Shown: positions 51,623 through 60,189, numbered from the stretch's first letter. The stretch is 64,000 nucleotides of DNA from Chitinophaga sancti (GCF_034424315.1 NZ_CP139972.1:372001-436000); one strand, 5' to 3'. The notes: generated by a model not told the origin, from the sequence alone. Translations and numbers: made by a program.

Positions 51623-51817
51623 TTATACTTTATCCAGGGTAGGGTTAATGATGAACATCATTCTTTTCCTGGGAAAATAATTTTTCAAATAGCCCTGGTG
51701 TAGTAGCGATAGCATTGTATACTGGCTTGTCCGCAGAGAGGTAGCCAGGAACGGCGTTCCGTTTTGAAAGATATACAACCGGGGTGAGTTTTCAACCATT
51801 TTTGTATAAATTTGCAA
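51623..51817 (-). CDS. Unassigned short ORF
   Basis: A 64-codon minus-strand frame, with GTPFLATSLRTSQYTMLSLL and KNYFPRKRMMFIINPTLDKV. Its composition is protein-like, and a GGAACGGCGTTCC palindrome lies within it. It may be part of an unknown repeat or a decayed gene; no homologue is recognised. It shares its upstream region with the promoter of the following plus gene. Confidence 0.2.
   Translation of the reverse strand: MQIYTKMVENSPRLYIFQNGTPFLATSLRTSQYTMLSLLHQGYLKNYFPRKRMMFIINPTLDKV
51807..51814 (+). promoter_or_regulatory. -7 box of the small membrane-protein gene
   Basis: TAAATTTG, 21 bases before the ATG at 51836. Confidence 0.45.
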
Positions 51818-51835
51818 TCACTTATACCTATTATT

Positions 51836-52279
51836 ATGGAACTGAATACTTCCCGTGAATACCCTATGTTCCTCATAGATATCACCCGCTTTCCGATATT
51901 AATCTATTTATTTCCGCTTTTCTTTTTTGATAAAAATGTCTCTTTTATTGGCTATCTTTTTATTTTATATATCGTCCTTGCGCAGCTGAATTATAAATTC
52001 ACAACAAGGGTTCATCTCGATGAAGGGAGACTGATCATTCAGTACAGGCGGTTTTTTATTAGGAGGGAAAAGGTGATTGGGTTGAAGGGAATGGTGATGA
52101 CGATGCAGGATTACGAGGATGTGTTAGTGAAATTGTTTTCTTCGCGTCGGGTAAATCAATTGTTGACGATTAAAGTGAATGGAGACAAGTTATACAGATT
52201 GGATACGAGAGAAGGGTATACTAAAGAGGCATTTTTGGAATTGATGCAGGCGGTAGGGAGAGCTCCGGTACTGGAATAA
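51836..52279 (+). CDS. Small membrane protein with PH-like domain
   Basis: A 147-residue protein from ATG 51836 (MELNTSREYPMFLIDITRFP). Two membrane segments lie in residues 15-60 (ILIYLFPLFFF; FIGYLFILYIVLAQL). The cytoplasmic part, RVHLDEGRLIIQYRRFFIRR through LTIKVNGDKLYRLDTREGYT, resembles the bacterial PH-like domains next to membrane helices. The start at 51812 (TTG) was rejected because it overlaps the -7 site. Function is unknown. Confidence 0.6.
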   Translation: MELNTSREYPMFLIDITRFPILIYLFPLFFFDKNVSFIGYLFILYIVLAQLNYKFTTRVHLDEGRLIIQYRRFFIRREKVIGLKGMVMTMQDYEDVLVKLFSSRRVNQLLTIKVNGDKLYRLDTREGYTKEAFLELMQAVGRAPVLE

Positions 52280-52362
52280 ATGAATCCGGGAGCTGATTTG
52301 AATCATTAAGGAGTATGGAATAATGCTAAAAATATAAGTGCTGCTTATTATCTTTAGCCATT

Positions 52363-53310
52363 ATGGTTACTCAGAAATTATTTTTTTGCATTGCATTATT
52401 TGCCACGTTTATTTCCACAAAATGCCTGGCACAACAGCCGTCTATATTCCTGGCTGATCCAACCATTTTTAAGGACAAAGGAAAATACTACCTCTACGGA
52501 ACGGGCAGTCCGAATGGATTTCCTGTGTATGAGTCAGCGGATCTCAAAACCTGGAAACCCGCAAGAGGGCATGCAGATAGCCTCGCGCTGACCCGTGGCA
52601 ATGCCTATGGCACAGAAGGCTTCTGGGCGCCCCAGGTATTCCAGCACAAGGGCGTTTATTACATGGCCTATACTGCCAATGAACAGATTGCAATAGCGAC
52701 TGCTAAGCACCCGGCAGGCCCTTTTAAACAGGATAGCATCCATGCACTCAGGAGCAGGGGAAAGCAGATTGATCCTTTTATATTTTTTGATGACAACGGC
52801 AAGGTTTACCTCTATCATGTTAAGTTAGAACATGGTAACCGCATCTTTGTAGTAGAAATGAAACCTGATTTGTCTGATATTATTCCCGGTACAGAAAAGG
52901 AACTAATTGCAGGCACTGAGCCATGGGAGAATACGGCAAAAACTGACTGGCCTGTAACAGAAGGGCCGACTGTTATTAAAATCAAAAAGACCTATTACCT
53001 GGTTTATTCTGCAAATGATTTTCGTAATAAGGATTATGCAGTAGGATATGCTACGGCCACCTCTCCATTAGGGCCCTGGGTGAAGGCAAAGAATAGCCCG
53101 TTTATCAGCAGGCATAATATGGGTGAGAATGGAACCGGGCATGGAGACATTTTCTTTGATCAGCAGCACAATATGTACTATGTGTTACACACGCATCGTT
53201 CTGCAGATAAGGTTTCCCCTCGTGCTACGGGAATGGTTAAACTGAAATTGGTAAATCCGGCAAGATTGGTTGCTGATTCAACTTCTTTCCAATGGTTAAA
53301 AGCCGGGTAG
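52363..53310 (+). CDS. Secreted glycoside hydrolase family 43 enzyme
   Basis: A 315-residue five-bladed propeller with a signal peptide (FFCIALFATFISTKCLA). The GH43 acids are seen as FLADPTIFKDKGKYYLYGTG (base), KQIDPFIFFDDNGKVYLYHV (pKa modulator) and WPVTEGPTVIKIKKTYYLVY (general acid Glu). GFWAPQVFQHKGVYYMAYTA and HGDIFFDQQHNMYYVLHTHR are typical blades. GH43 enzymes release arabinose or xylose from plant polysaccharides. It is monocistronic and not in a classical polysaccharide-utilisation locus. Confidence 0.92.
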   Translation: MVTQKLFFCIALFATFISTKCLAQQPSIFLADPTIFKDKGKYYLYGTGSPNGFPVYESADLKTWKPARGHADSLALTRGNAYGTEGFWAPQVFQHKGVYYMAYTANEQIAIATAKHPAGPFKQDSIHALRSRGKQIDPFIFFDDNGKVYLYHVKLEHGNRIFVVEMKPDLSDIIPGTEKELIAGTEPWENTAKTDWPVTEGPTVIKIKKTYYLVYSANDFRNKDYAVGYATATSPLGPWVKAKNSPFISRHNMGENGTGHGDIFFDQQHNMYYVLHTHRSADKVSPRATGMVKLKLVNPARLVADSTSFQWLKAG

Positions 53311-53317
53311 AAATATC

Positions 53318-53348
53318 ATCAGCGTGGTAGCCAAGCTACCACGCTGAT
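53318..53348. terminator. Bidirectional terminator
   Basis: Perfect 14-bp inverted repeat ATCAGCGTGGTAGC with a 3-base loop between the convergent GH43 and lipoprotein genes. Confidence 0.75.
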
Positions 53349-53355
53349 CAAACTA

Positions 53356-54336
53356 TTAAATCTTGCCAAATGACCCGAGCATTTCCCCTTTTGTCACTGT
53401 CTTTACCTCTCCGGCCTCGTTGTACAATTTACATGTAAACCGGATCTTTGTTTTTAAATACAGGGTGCCTGTAACATCTCTTGCATCTTCAATACTGATA
53501 ATACTAAAGGTGCTACCCGTCTGATCTCCGCTACCATTATTCGATTGCCATTGTACACCATTGGGGTCTTTCCACCCGATACTAACACCATCCATAGTGG
53601 AGAAATCTTTGGTATAATTGCGGGTGCCTGCAGCAAAGAAGGCCCTAAACTGACTGTCTGAAGCTTTAAGATAACCGTGCATGGTACCGATCTCGATTCC
53701 GAAGCTGGTGGAGTTTGCGGGAGCATCATCATAGCCATAGATGATACTGGCACCGAAGCTCACATCATCTACTCCATTCAGGAAGGAACCGGGTTGCCAG
53801 TTGTTATACATCGTTGCGGACTGGGAATATTCCTTGCCATCAATGGTAATGGAATAGTGGTAATCCGAACTACTTCCACTGTTATCATTGCCGATAGCGG
53901 TAACGGTTACACTACAAGAGGTAGTGCCTATTTTATAGGAAATAGCGTTGGAGCCGGCGGCGATGGGCACCCCTGTACCCTGTAAGGTAATGGTTTGCGC
54001 ACCGGTGGTGCTGAATGAGCCGGCACCCACAAAGACCATCCCATTTACGGCGCCGGTGGCCATGGACCAGTCGCCGGCTTTAGTAACATTTAGTTTAATT
54101 TTTATCAGGGCATCTGATCCTAAAGCTTTACCCACCTGGTAGGTACCGCTGATGCTGGCATCTTCGCAGCTGCTGATGTTATATTGGGCTGTTCCTCCCG
54201 TTACTATTCCTGTCGTGTCAGATCCTCCTGTTTGTCCAGTCGGCGGATCGATAGATTTTTCTTTTCCACAACCAAAGCTGATGACCAGCATGATGGCTAT
54301 GAATGGCCGGAAAAGCCATTTGAGATCACAAAACAT
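53356..54336 (-). CDS. Lipoprotein with Bacteroidota beta-sandwich repeats, function unknown
   Basis: A 326-residue lipoprotein (lipobox VISFGCGKEK, Cys near 23). Residues 45-145 form a GTYQVGKALGSDALIKIKLN... MVFVGAGSFSTTGAQTITLQ ... ISYKIGTTSCSVTVTAIG unit, a beta-sandwich found in many Chitinophaga surface proteins. A second domain (155-326) begins YHYSITIDGKEYSQSATMYN. Probably surface-exposed. It is convergent with the GH43 gene, so a direct link in function is not shown. Confidence 0.72.
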   Translation of the reverse strand: MFCDLKWLFRPFIAIMLVISFGCGKEKSIDPPTGQTGGSDTTGIVTGGTAQYNISSCEDASISGTYQVGKALGSDALIKIKLNVTKAGDWSMATGAVNGMVFVGAGSFSTTGAQTITLQGTGVPIAAGSNAISYKIGTTSCSVTVTAIGNDNSGSSSDYHYSITIDGKEYSQSATMYNNWQPGSFLNGVDDVSFGASIIYGYDDAPANSTSFGIEIGTMHGYLKASDSQFRAFFAAGTRNYTKDFSTMDGVSIGWKDPNGVQWQSNNGSGDQTGSTFSIISIEDARDVTGTLYLKTKIRFTCKLYNEAGEVKTVTKGEMLGSFGKI

Positions 54337-54613
54337 ACTTTATTATTATTGTTTAATGCTAATACGGAACAATGCCAGGGGCACAAGATATCGATAATCG
54401 CAGTGCGAATGTATTAATTTCATGGTGAAATAGGAAAACAGGGTAGGGGTTGAAGTGAGTAAGGGCGTATTTTTTTAAGCTCTTAGGAAAGGAGATCTGG
54501 ATTTAAATTATTGATTGCCACATATAATAGGAGTTCCCCGGGAGTAGCAAAAAAAAATTACCAATTACTGTAAGTTTTTGAGCGGATACGCTACTAATGA
54601 ATAAACACTTAAA

Positions 54614-55513
54614 ATGAAAGGACTGAAGTATTCCCAAACCATTGTAATCTGTATTGTGTTCTTATTAGCTGGCCTGAATGCGGCTATTGCCCAACAAAGG
54701 AAAGGCCTGTTGTGGGAGATCTCAGGTAATGGCCTGAAACAACCTGCTTATTTATTTGGTACAGTACACGTGTATGATACGACCCTGTATGCCTTGCCTC
54801 AGTTGCCGGCCGGCCTGGTGGATAAAATTGATAAGGTATATTTTGAAATGGATTATTCAAAGATAGACCAGGCGGAATTGATGGCGAGTATCCTTATAAA
54901 AGATAGTGCACAGTATTTGAATAAACTATTAGATACCGGAGCGATAGCAAGTCTTAAAAAGCTATCGGCATCGTCTCCTATGTTGAAAATGATGGGTAAC
55001 CAGATTTATGCGGTTAAGCCATTCATCCTGATGTCATGGATTTCGGCGGGTGGGACGAAGGCAGCTACGGTGGATTTTGAATTGTTTAAGATGATGGTTG
55101 CGCAGCAAAAGCCCGTTGGCGGATTGGAAACGGTCAAAGAGCAGATGGCGGCGGTAGATGCGGTGCCACTGTCTAAGCAGGCGGATATGCTGGCGAAAGC
55201 GCTTGATGGAAGATTTTCGCTGGAGCAGCAGGTAAGCCGGGTGACGGAGGTGTATACAAGGCAGGAACTGGATAACCTGATGACAGTATTGAATGATAAT
55301 ATACCAGTGGATGCAAGTTTTGATGATGCGATACGCTTAAACAGGAATGTGACGATGGCTGATAAGATAGCGGCAATTCTTCGTACTGAGCATCCATTGA
55401 TAGCTGTTGGGGCGGGGCATTTTGGTAATAATGATGGATTGATTGCTTTGTTAGAGAAAAAGGGGTATAGCCTGAAGAGTGTTCCGGTGCTTATCAGGAA
55501 GGTGAGGGAGTAG
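54614..55513 (+). CDS. TraB/GumN-family protein, secreted
   Basis: A 299-residue protein with a signal peptide (IVICIVFLLAGLNAAIAQ). The family marks are LLWEISGNGLKQPAYLFGTV followed by HVYD (GTVH), a Glu in KVYFEMDYSK, GGLETVKEQMAAVD and the second GxxH motif IAVGAGHFGNNDGLIALLEK. These conserved His and Glu belong to the TIKI/TraB protease clan, so it may be a metalloprotease. Its stop is directly followed by a duplicated segment of the sigma-factor leader. Confidence 0.82.
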   Translation: MKGLKYSQTIVICIVFLLAGLNAAIAQQRKGLLWEISGNGLKQPAYLFGTVHVYDTTLYALPQLPAGLVDKIDKVYFEMDYSKIDQAELMASILIKDSAQYLNKLLDTGAIASLKKLSASSPMLKMMGNQIYAVKPFILMSWISAGGTKAATVDFELFKMMVAQQKPVGGLETVKEQMAAVDAVPLSKQADMLAKALDGRFSLEQQVSRVTEVYTRQELDNLMTVLNDNIPVDASFDDAIRLNRNVTMADKIAAILRTEHPLIAVGAGHFGNNDGLIALLEKKGYSLKSVPVLIRKVRE

Positions 55514-55661
55514 AGATTGATTTAAAGAGCATTCTATTTGTCATCAAAAGGTAGTGTGATAATAGTTAAATTGAATAATTATTAATTCCAAAATATGAGA
55601 TCTAACCTAAAGAGCATTCTATTTATCATCAAAAAGGCAGTGTAGTAATGGTCAAAACTGA
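55511..55661. repeat. Duplicated leader segment before the sigma-factor gene
   Basis: About 60 bases around TTTAAAGAGCATTCTATTTG/A-TCATCAAAA-GG-AGTGT-TAAT-GTTAAA occur twice, 85 bases apart (core at 55524 and 55609). The second copy ends in the ATG of the ECF sigma gene; the first has ATA at that position. Confidence 0.7.
55595..55645 (+). CDS. Possible 16-residue leader peptide before the ECF sigma gene
   Basis: ATG at 55595 opens MRSNLKSILFIIKKAV with a TAG that ends two bases before the ATG of the sigma gene (TAGTAATG). The upstream duplicate keeps the same frame as LKSILFVIKR then stop, so this reading frame may be under some constraint. Coupled translation is possible. Confidence 0.3.
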   Translation: MRSNLKSILFIIKKAV

Positions 55662-56148
55662 ATTTCTACAATTGACTATGCCGCACCAGGGGATCATATT
55701 TAAGGTAGTGAATATCTATGCTGATCATAAGGAGGATAAGGATGATTTGTTGCAGGAAATATGGTTGCAGTTATGGTTAGCCTACCCCCGGTTTAAAGCG
55801 GCGAGTAAAATTTCAACCTGGATGTACCAGGTAGCTTTGAATACAGCACTTACGTATACACGTAATTCTGCAACGAGAAGTAAACACCTGCAGCATTTAG
55901 CAGCGGCACCGGCGCCAGTGGCAGATGACGATGATAAAGTGAAGCATGAGCAGGAGCGGCTGCTCTGGGAAATGATCCGATCGCTTCCGAATGCAGAAAA
56001 GGCACTCATCCTTTTGTACATTGAAGGGATTGGGTACCGGGAAATCGCGGAGATCACGGGAGAATCGGAGAGTAATGTAGGGGTGAAGCTAAACCGGATC
56101 AAACAGAAAATGAAGAGTAATTTGAATACTAACACTAAAAAACAATAG
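55648..56148 (+). CDS. ECF-type RNA polymerase sigma factor
   Basis: A 166-residue sigma-70 family factor with region 2 (KVVNIYADHKEDKDDLLQEI, WLAYPRFKAASKISTWMYQV) and region 4 (LPNAEKALILLYIEGIGYRE, ITGESESNVGVKLNRIKQKM). Region 3 is absent. It is followed after 2 bases by a small membrane protein that could be its anti-sigma factor. The gene has an unusual leader with a duplicated segment and a possible leader peptide. Confidence 0.9.
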   Translation: MVKTEFLQLTMPHQGIIFKVVNIYADHKEDKDDLLQEIWLQLWLAYPRFKAASKISTWMYQVALNTALTYTRNSATRSKHLQHLAAAPAPVADDDDKVKHEQERLLWEMIRSLPNAEKALILLYIEGIGYREIAEITGESESNVGVKLNRIKQKMKSNLNTNTKKQ

Positions 56149-56150
56149 TG

Positions 56151-56750
56151 ATGGAAATGCAGGACGACTTCGAATCTCTGTTAAAAGGAGCGGCCGGTAA
56201 TTTTGGCCAGGAATCGCTTTCTGAGCAGGCCCTAAGTGAGATGATTGATGATAGACTGATGGAAAGCAGGAACAGGTTGAGGGCTGAATTCCGTAAGGAG
56301 ATCATGTTGATTGTAGTCACGTTGGTGTCGATCATTTATTTACTGGTGCAGTTGTATCGGCATCCACATCAGTACCGGCCACAGTTTTATGATAGTTTAA
56401 GGGTGGCAATACTGGGCGGGGTGGTATATTTAGTGGGTAGTTTTGTATTGTTCCTGCGCCTGGTGCAGGTTGCGAAGACACAGAAAGATATGGGTGTAAG
56501 GGGGTATATAAAGGGGATCTATACAAAAACGGAGCGGGCTTTGCTAACGTATCTGTGGGTTTCTACGATTGCATCTACAGGTACGCTGGCGACGGTATTG
56601 GCATGGAATCCCAAATTGGGGTGGTATTGGATGGTAATTGGTATTTTTTTGATGGGAGTGGGGATGTATTATTTGAATAAGATATATACGGATAAGAGGT
56701 TTGGAAAAAGGTTGAGGGAGATGAAAGGATTGCTGGAGGAGTTTGAATGA
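56151..56750 (+). CDS. Membrane protein next to the ECF sigma, possible anti-sigma factor
   Basis: A 199-residue protein starting MEMQDDFESLLKGAAGNFGQ from ATG 56151. A cytoplasmic N-terminal 55 residues with acidic helices is followed by three or four membrane segments (IMLIVVTLVSIIYLLVQLY, VAILGGVVYLVGSFVLFLR, WVSTIASTGTLATVLAW, WMVIGIFLMGVGMYYL). No zinc-binding anti-sigma motif is seen. The two genes lie 2 bases apart, so regulation of the sigma by this protein is plausible but only inferred. Confidence 0.65.
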   Translation: MEMQDDFESLLKGAAGNFGQESLSEQALSEMIDDRLMESRNRLRAEFRKEIMLIVVTLVSIIYLLVQLYRHPHQYRPQFYDSLRVAILGGVVYLVGSFVLFLRLVQVAKTQKDMGVRGYIKGIYTKTERALLTYLWVSTIASTGTLATVLAWNPKLGWYWMVIGIFLMGVGMYYLNKIYTDKRFGKRLREMKGLLEEFE

Positions 56751-56812
56751 CATCCCCTTCAGCCGTTCATCACGCCGCAGTGCAGGGTTGAAAATATTTG
56801 CCTATCTTAGGC

Positions 56813-56885
56813 TGGAACTCATTTCATAATTGCTATTTATGTATTGATTATCAATTGAAAATGCCAGTTTGTGAAATGAGTCCCG
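56813..56885 (+). repeat. Palindromic 73-bp interspersed element, copy F
   Basis: GGAACTCATTTCATAATTGC at the left and TGTGAAATGAGTCCC at the right, core ATTGATTATCAAT. The right arm has diverged. It ends 25 bases before the ATG of the next gene, so it lies in the promoter region. Confidence 0.8.
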
Positions 56886-56909
56886 ATAACCCATATCAAC
56901 CTTACAATT

Positions 56910-57995
56910 ATGAATTCCCGTCGTGTATTCCTGCAAAACGTAGCCATGGCTTCTATGGCCATCCCGTTCACCAATTTCAAGCTGTACGAAGAGAAAACCC
57001 TTCGCGTTGCCATCTGTGGCCTAGGTAGCTACGGTACCCGTGTAGCCGAAGCCATCCAGTCCTGTTCCCGCGTCAAGCTGACCGGTGTGATTAGTGGCAC
57101 GCCTTCTAAAATTAAGAAGTGGCAGGAGAAATATAATATCCCCGATAAGAACTGCTATAGTTACGAGAACCTCGACAAGATCAAAGACAATCCCGATATA
57201 GATGCTGTGTACGTCATTACGCCGAATGCCCTGCACCATGTCCAGGTGATCCGGGTAGCCAAAGCAGGGAAACATGCTATTTGTGAAAAGCCGATGGCTG
57301 TTAATGCGAAGGAAGGGCAGGAAATGGTAGATGCCTGTAAGCAGGCGAATGTAAAGCTGTTAGTGGGGTATCGCATGCATTTTGAACCAAATACCCTGGA
57401 GGTGATCCGGATGCGGAATAAAGGAGATTTTGGAAAGGTGCTTTTCTTCCAGGGATTGTGTGGGTTTAAAATAGGTGATCCTTCCCAGTGGCGGCTTAAT
57501 AAGCAGTTAGCCGGCGGCGGATCGCTGATGGATATAGGCATCTATGCCATCAATGGTGCCAGGTATATGACAGGAGAAGACCCTATATGGGTGACTGCGC
57601 AGGAGAGCAAAACGGATCATGTGAAGTTTAAGGAAGGGGTAGATGAAACTATCCAATTTCAGTTTAGTTTCCCCAGTGGAGCGACTGCTTCCTGTTTGTC
57701 AACTTATGCAATGAATAACCTGGATCGGTTCTTTTTGAATGGTGAGAAGGGCTTTGCCGAGATGCAGCCTTCTACAAATTATGGTCCTATTAAGGGGCGT
57801 ACTAATAAGGGAGAACTCGATAAGCCACATACGATTCATCAGGCGGTACAGATGGATGAAATGGCGGCTATTATTTTTGATAATAAGCAAGCGGTGGTGC
57901 CTGTGAATGGCGAAGAGGCGGTAAAGGATCTGAAGATTATTGATGCGATTTATGAGGCAGTGCGGACGGGGAATAAAGTGAGTTTGAAGTTATGA
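56910..57995 (+). CDS. Gfo/Idh/MocA-family oxidoreductase, probably exported by Tat
   Basis: A 361-residue protein with a twin-Arg type N-terminus (MNSRRVFLQNVAMASMAIPF). The NADP Rossmann fold reads RVAICGLGSYGTRVAEAIQS near 32. The family catalytic motif is HAICEKPMAVNAKEG (EKP near 127), and GGGSLMDIGIYAINGARYMT carries the conserved D-IG-Y pattern of glucose-fructose oxidoreductase relatives. It likely oxidises or isomerises a sugar in the periplasm with a tightly bound cofactor. A palindromic element is just upstream and a 40-bp tandem array starts at its 3' end. Confidence 0.9.
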   Translation: MNSRRVFLQNVAMASMAIPFTNFKLYEEKTLRVAICGLGSYGTRVAEAIQSCSRVKLTGVISGTPSKIKKWQEKYNIPDKNCYSYENLDKIKDNPDIDAVYVITPNALHHVQVIRVAKAGKHAICEKPMAVNAKEGQEMVDACKQANVKLLVGYRMHFEPNTLEVIRMRNKGDFGKVLFFQGLCGFKIGDPSQWRLNKQLAGGGSLMDIGIYAINGARYMTGEDPIWVTAQESKTDHVKFKEGVDETIQFQFSFPSGATASCLSTYAMNNLDRFFLNGEKGFAEMQPSTNYGPIKGRTNKGELDKPHTIHQAVQMDEMAAIIFDNKQAVVPVNGEEAVKDLKIIDAIYEAVRTGNKVSLKL

Positions 57996-58150
57996 GATAA
58001 TGGGGAGGAAGAATCAGGGAATTCTGAATTTGTATAGCAGTGAGGAGAGAGAATAAAGTAATTCTGAATTTATGGGATAATGCGAACCAGGAATTAAGTA
58101 AGTCTGAATTATAATGCAATGCGCTCAGTGCATTATATAATGCCGAATTC
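57969..58150. repeat. 40-bp tandem array that starts in the 3' end of the oxidoreductase gene
   Basis: The block (t/c)(t)(c/t)TGAA-TTATG(a/g)GATAATG recurs: TCTGAATT at 58023, 58063 and 58103 and CCGAATTC at 58143, an exact 40-base period. The 3' codons of the gene (TTTGAAGT at 57983) are the first unit, so the stop-codon region itself has been copied. Inner parts have diverged. Confidence 0.8.
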
Positions 58151-58286
58151 ATAATTATTGTTTCAATCCAGACTGTAACTTGCATACAGATAGCTACAGT
58201 TATTTCGAATCGTAGCTTCGGAACAAAATAATCTACATTCCCGCAAACTATGTGGAATCAATTTTCATAAGCCTGTATTTCATTCA

Positions 58287-58496
58287 TTAATGATGCGTCT
58301 GCGGATGCAATAGCTTAAACAACTCCATCTTCAGATCTTCATCCTTGTACTTATTCAGTTTCTCGGTCTCAATCTCGTACCAACCCTTCTTAGTGCCTAA
58401 GGTGCCGATAACGAATGTATGACCAGCCTGAGCGGGTTCTCCTGTTTGGGGGTGCTTTTTGGAAAGCGCAACCACCACATCTTTGTATTTTGACAT
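58287..58496 (-). CDS. Small conserved protein of unknown function
   Basis: A 69-residue protein, MSKYKDVVVALSKKHPQTGE, then HTFVIGTLGTKKGWYEIETE and a His-rich end. It is mostly beta strands and charged and seems cytoplasmic. No family function is known to me. The tail PQTHH is adjacent to a short upstream ORF in the same direction. Confidence 0.55.
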   Translation of the reverse strand: MSKYKDVVVALSKKHPQTGEPAQAGHTFVIGTLGTKKGWYEIETEKLNKYKDEDLKMELFKLLHPQTHH

Positions 58497-58542
58497 ATCG
58501 TGAATTTACTATTAAATCACCAGATGCAGCGCATGATTCCAA

Positions 58543-58641
58543 TCAGGCTAACTTCACTTCATTCATATATGGATCTAATACCCGGTATACCTTCCCCGGC
58601 CCGAACTCCGCTATAATATAGCGTGAGCCGGCGGCCCGCAT
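58543..58641 (-). CDS. Possible 32-residue protein
   Basis: A minus frame from ATG 58641 reads MRAAGSRYIIAEFGPGKVYR and VLDPYMNEVKLA, then stop. A GGAGGG run lies 8 bases upstream and the previous in-frame stop is just beyond that. The residue mix is protein-like. It may be a complete small protein or the C-terminal piece of a lost gene. Confidence 0.35.
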   Translation of the reverse strand: MRAAGSRYIIAEFGPGKVYRVLDPYMNEVKLA

Positions 58642-58707
58642 CGACAGCCCTCCTCAACTTGTAGCATCTCATGGCAATTATTTGAATTAGTTGTATTTTC
58701 CCTCCTT

Positions 58708-60189
58708 ATGAACTTATCAGGTACAAAGCTGGGATTTTTGAGTAATAGTGAAAGGGCGCTGAAAATTTTAAACAGGGATTGGTCCAACCACCCCTTAGGT
58801 GCTCCCGAAGAATGGCCACAGAGCCTTTGCACAGCTATTTCAATGTGCCTGTATGCCCCCACGTCACAATTGATCTTCTGGGGAGATGAATGTTTTCAGT
58901 TTTATAATGATCATTATAATGGACCGGCTGCCATCGGAGAGCCATTCCGCGACCCTGTGCAACTGCCATTAATCAGGCAGGTCATGCAGAGCGGCGAACC
59001 TGTTATCGCAGGAACCCGCCATTATAGTCCTATTCATATTGAAAACGGAAAGCCGGGGGGAGTTCTCTGCACGATCACCCAATCAACAGGCAACATCTAC
59101 CAGCAACAACTACTTCGTGATATTATTAAGCAGGCATCAGATCCTATTTTCATCCTCACGGGTGATGAGATGGCGCTGACCATCGCTAATGAAGCGCTTT
59201 ATAAACTATGGGGCATTGACAGCACCTCCCTGGGTAAACCCCTGCCAGAGATCTTTCCGGGCACCAACGGACTGGAGATTGCTGCTATGTTTGAAGACGT
59301 GTACCGGAATAACAGGATCGTGAAGGGGCATGAAAAAGCCTTCGTTGTAAAGAACGCAGAAGAAAATCTGCAGACCTCCTACTTTAGTTTTATTTGCCTG
59401 CCCTTTGTAGACATTGATGGTACCATTACCGGCGTAACGGTCATTGCTAATGACGTGACCGCCCAGGTGACCGCGAAGAAACTGCTGACCGAAAGTGAAC
59501 GTTTATTCAGTGCATTGGTCAGGGCTACCTCTACCTTAGTATATCGCATGAGCCCAGACTGGATCGTCATGCGCCAGCTGGAAGGAAAAGGTTTCCTGGA
59601 GGATGCTGGGAACCCCATCCCGAACTGGATTGAACATTACATCCCGGAAGAACAACATGAAAGTGTATGGGCGAAAATCAGGGAAGCGATTCAGCAGAAA
59701 TCCGTTTTTGAAATGGAACACCAGGTGATACTGGCTGATGGCAATGTGGGGTGGACCTTTACAAGAGCGATTCCTGTGCTGGACGAAGCGGGGGAGATCT
59801 TTGAATGGTTTGGAGCGGCTTCTGACATTACCTACCGCATAAATACCGAAAAGGAATTGCAACTGGTCAAGGATGAATCTGATCAGACAAAGCGTTTATT
59901 GCAGGCCGTGTCCAACAGTACGCCAGACCTTGTATATGTATTCAATCTCAATTACGAGTTTACCTACGCAAATAAGGCCCTGCTGGATATGTGGGGATTG
60001 ACCCGGGAAGAGTCTATCGGCAAGCGTCTGCTGGAAATTGGCTATGAGCCCTGGCATGCGGAGATGCATGAACGGGAGATCGATGAAGTGGTGGTAACGA
60101 AGAAGAGTATTCGTGGAGATGTGTCTTTATTAATGCAATTCTTACTGCCTTCAAATTACGTTTGCTACCACCTCATAGTTCCTTCCTGA
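58708..60189 (+). pseudogene. PAS-domain sensor kinase lacking its kinase domain
   Basis: The 493-codon frame encodes three PAS/GAF-like sensor segments: residues 1-125 (SERALKILNRDWSNHPLGAP, a start typical of Bacteroidota PAS kinases), 130-255 (ITGVTVIANDVTAQVTAKKL) and 265-390 (EWFGAASDITYRINTEKELQ), and part of a fourth (TPDLVYVFNLNYEFTYANKA). The fourth PAS breaks off after IRGDV near residue 472; the remaining 20 residues (LLMQFLLPSNYVCYHLIVPS) are foreign and run into the end of the convergent gene. No HisKA or HATPase domain remains, so the kinase part was probably deleted. Confidence 0.75.

Noticed and set aside
58131..58165. Seventh copy of the palindromic element (GAATTCATAATTATTG)
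   Set aside because: Only about 15 bases resemble one arm, and the region is explained as the last unit of the 40-bp array.
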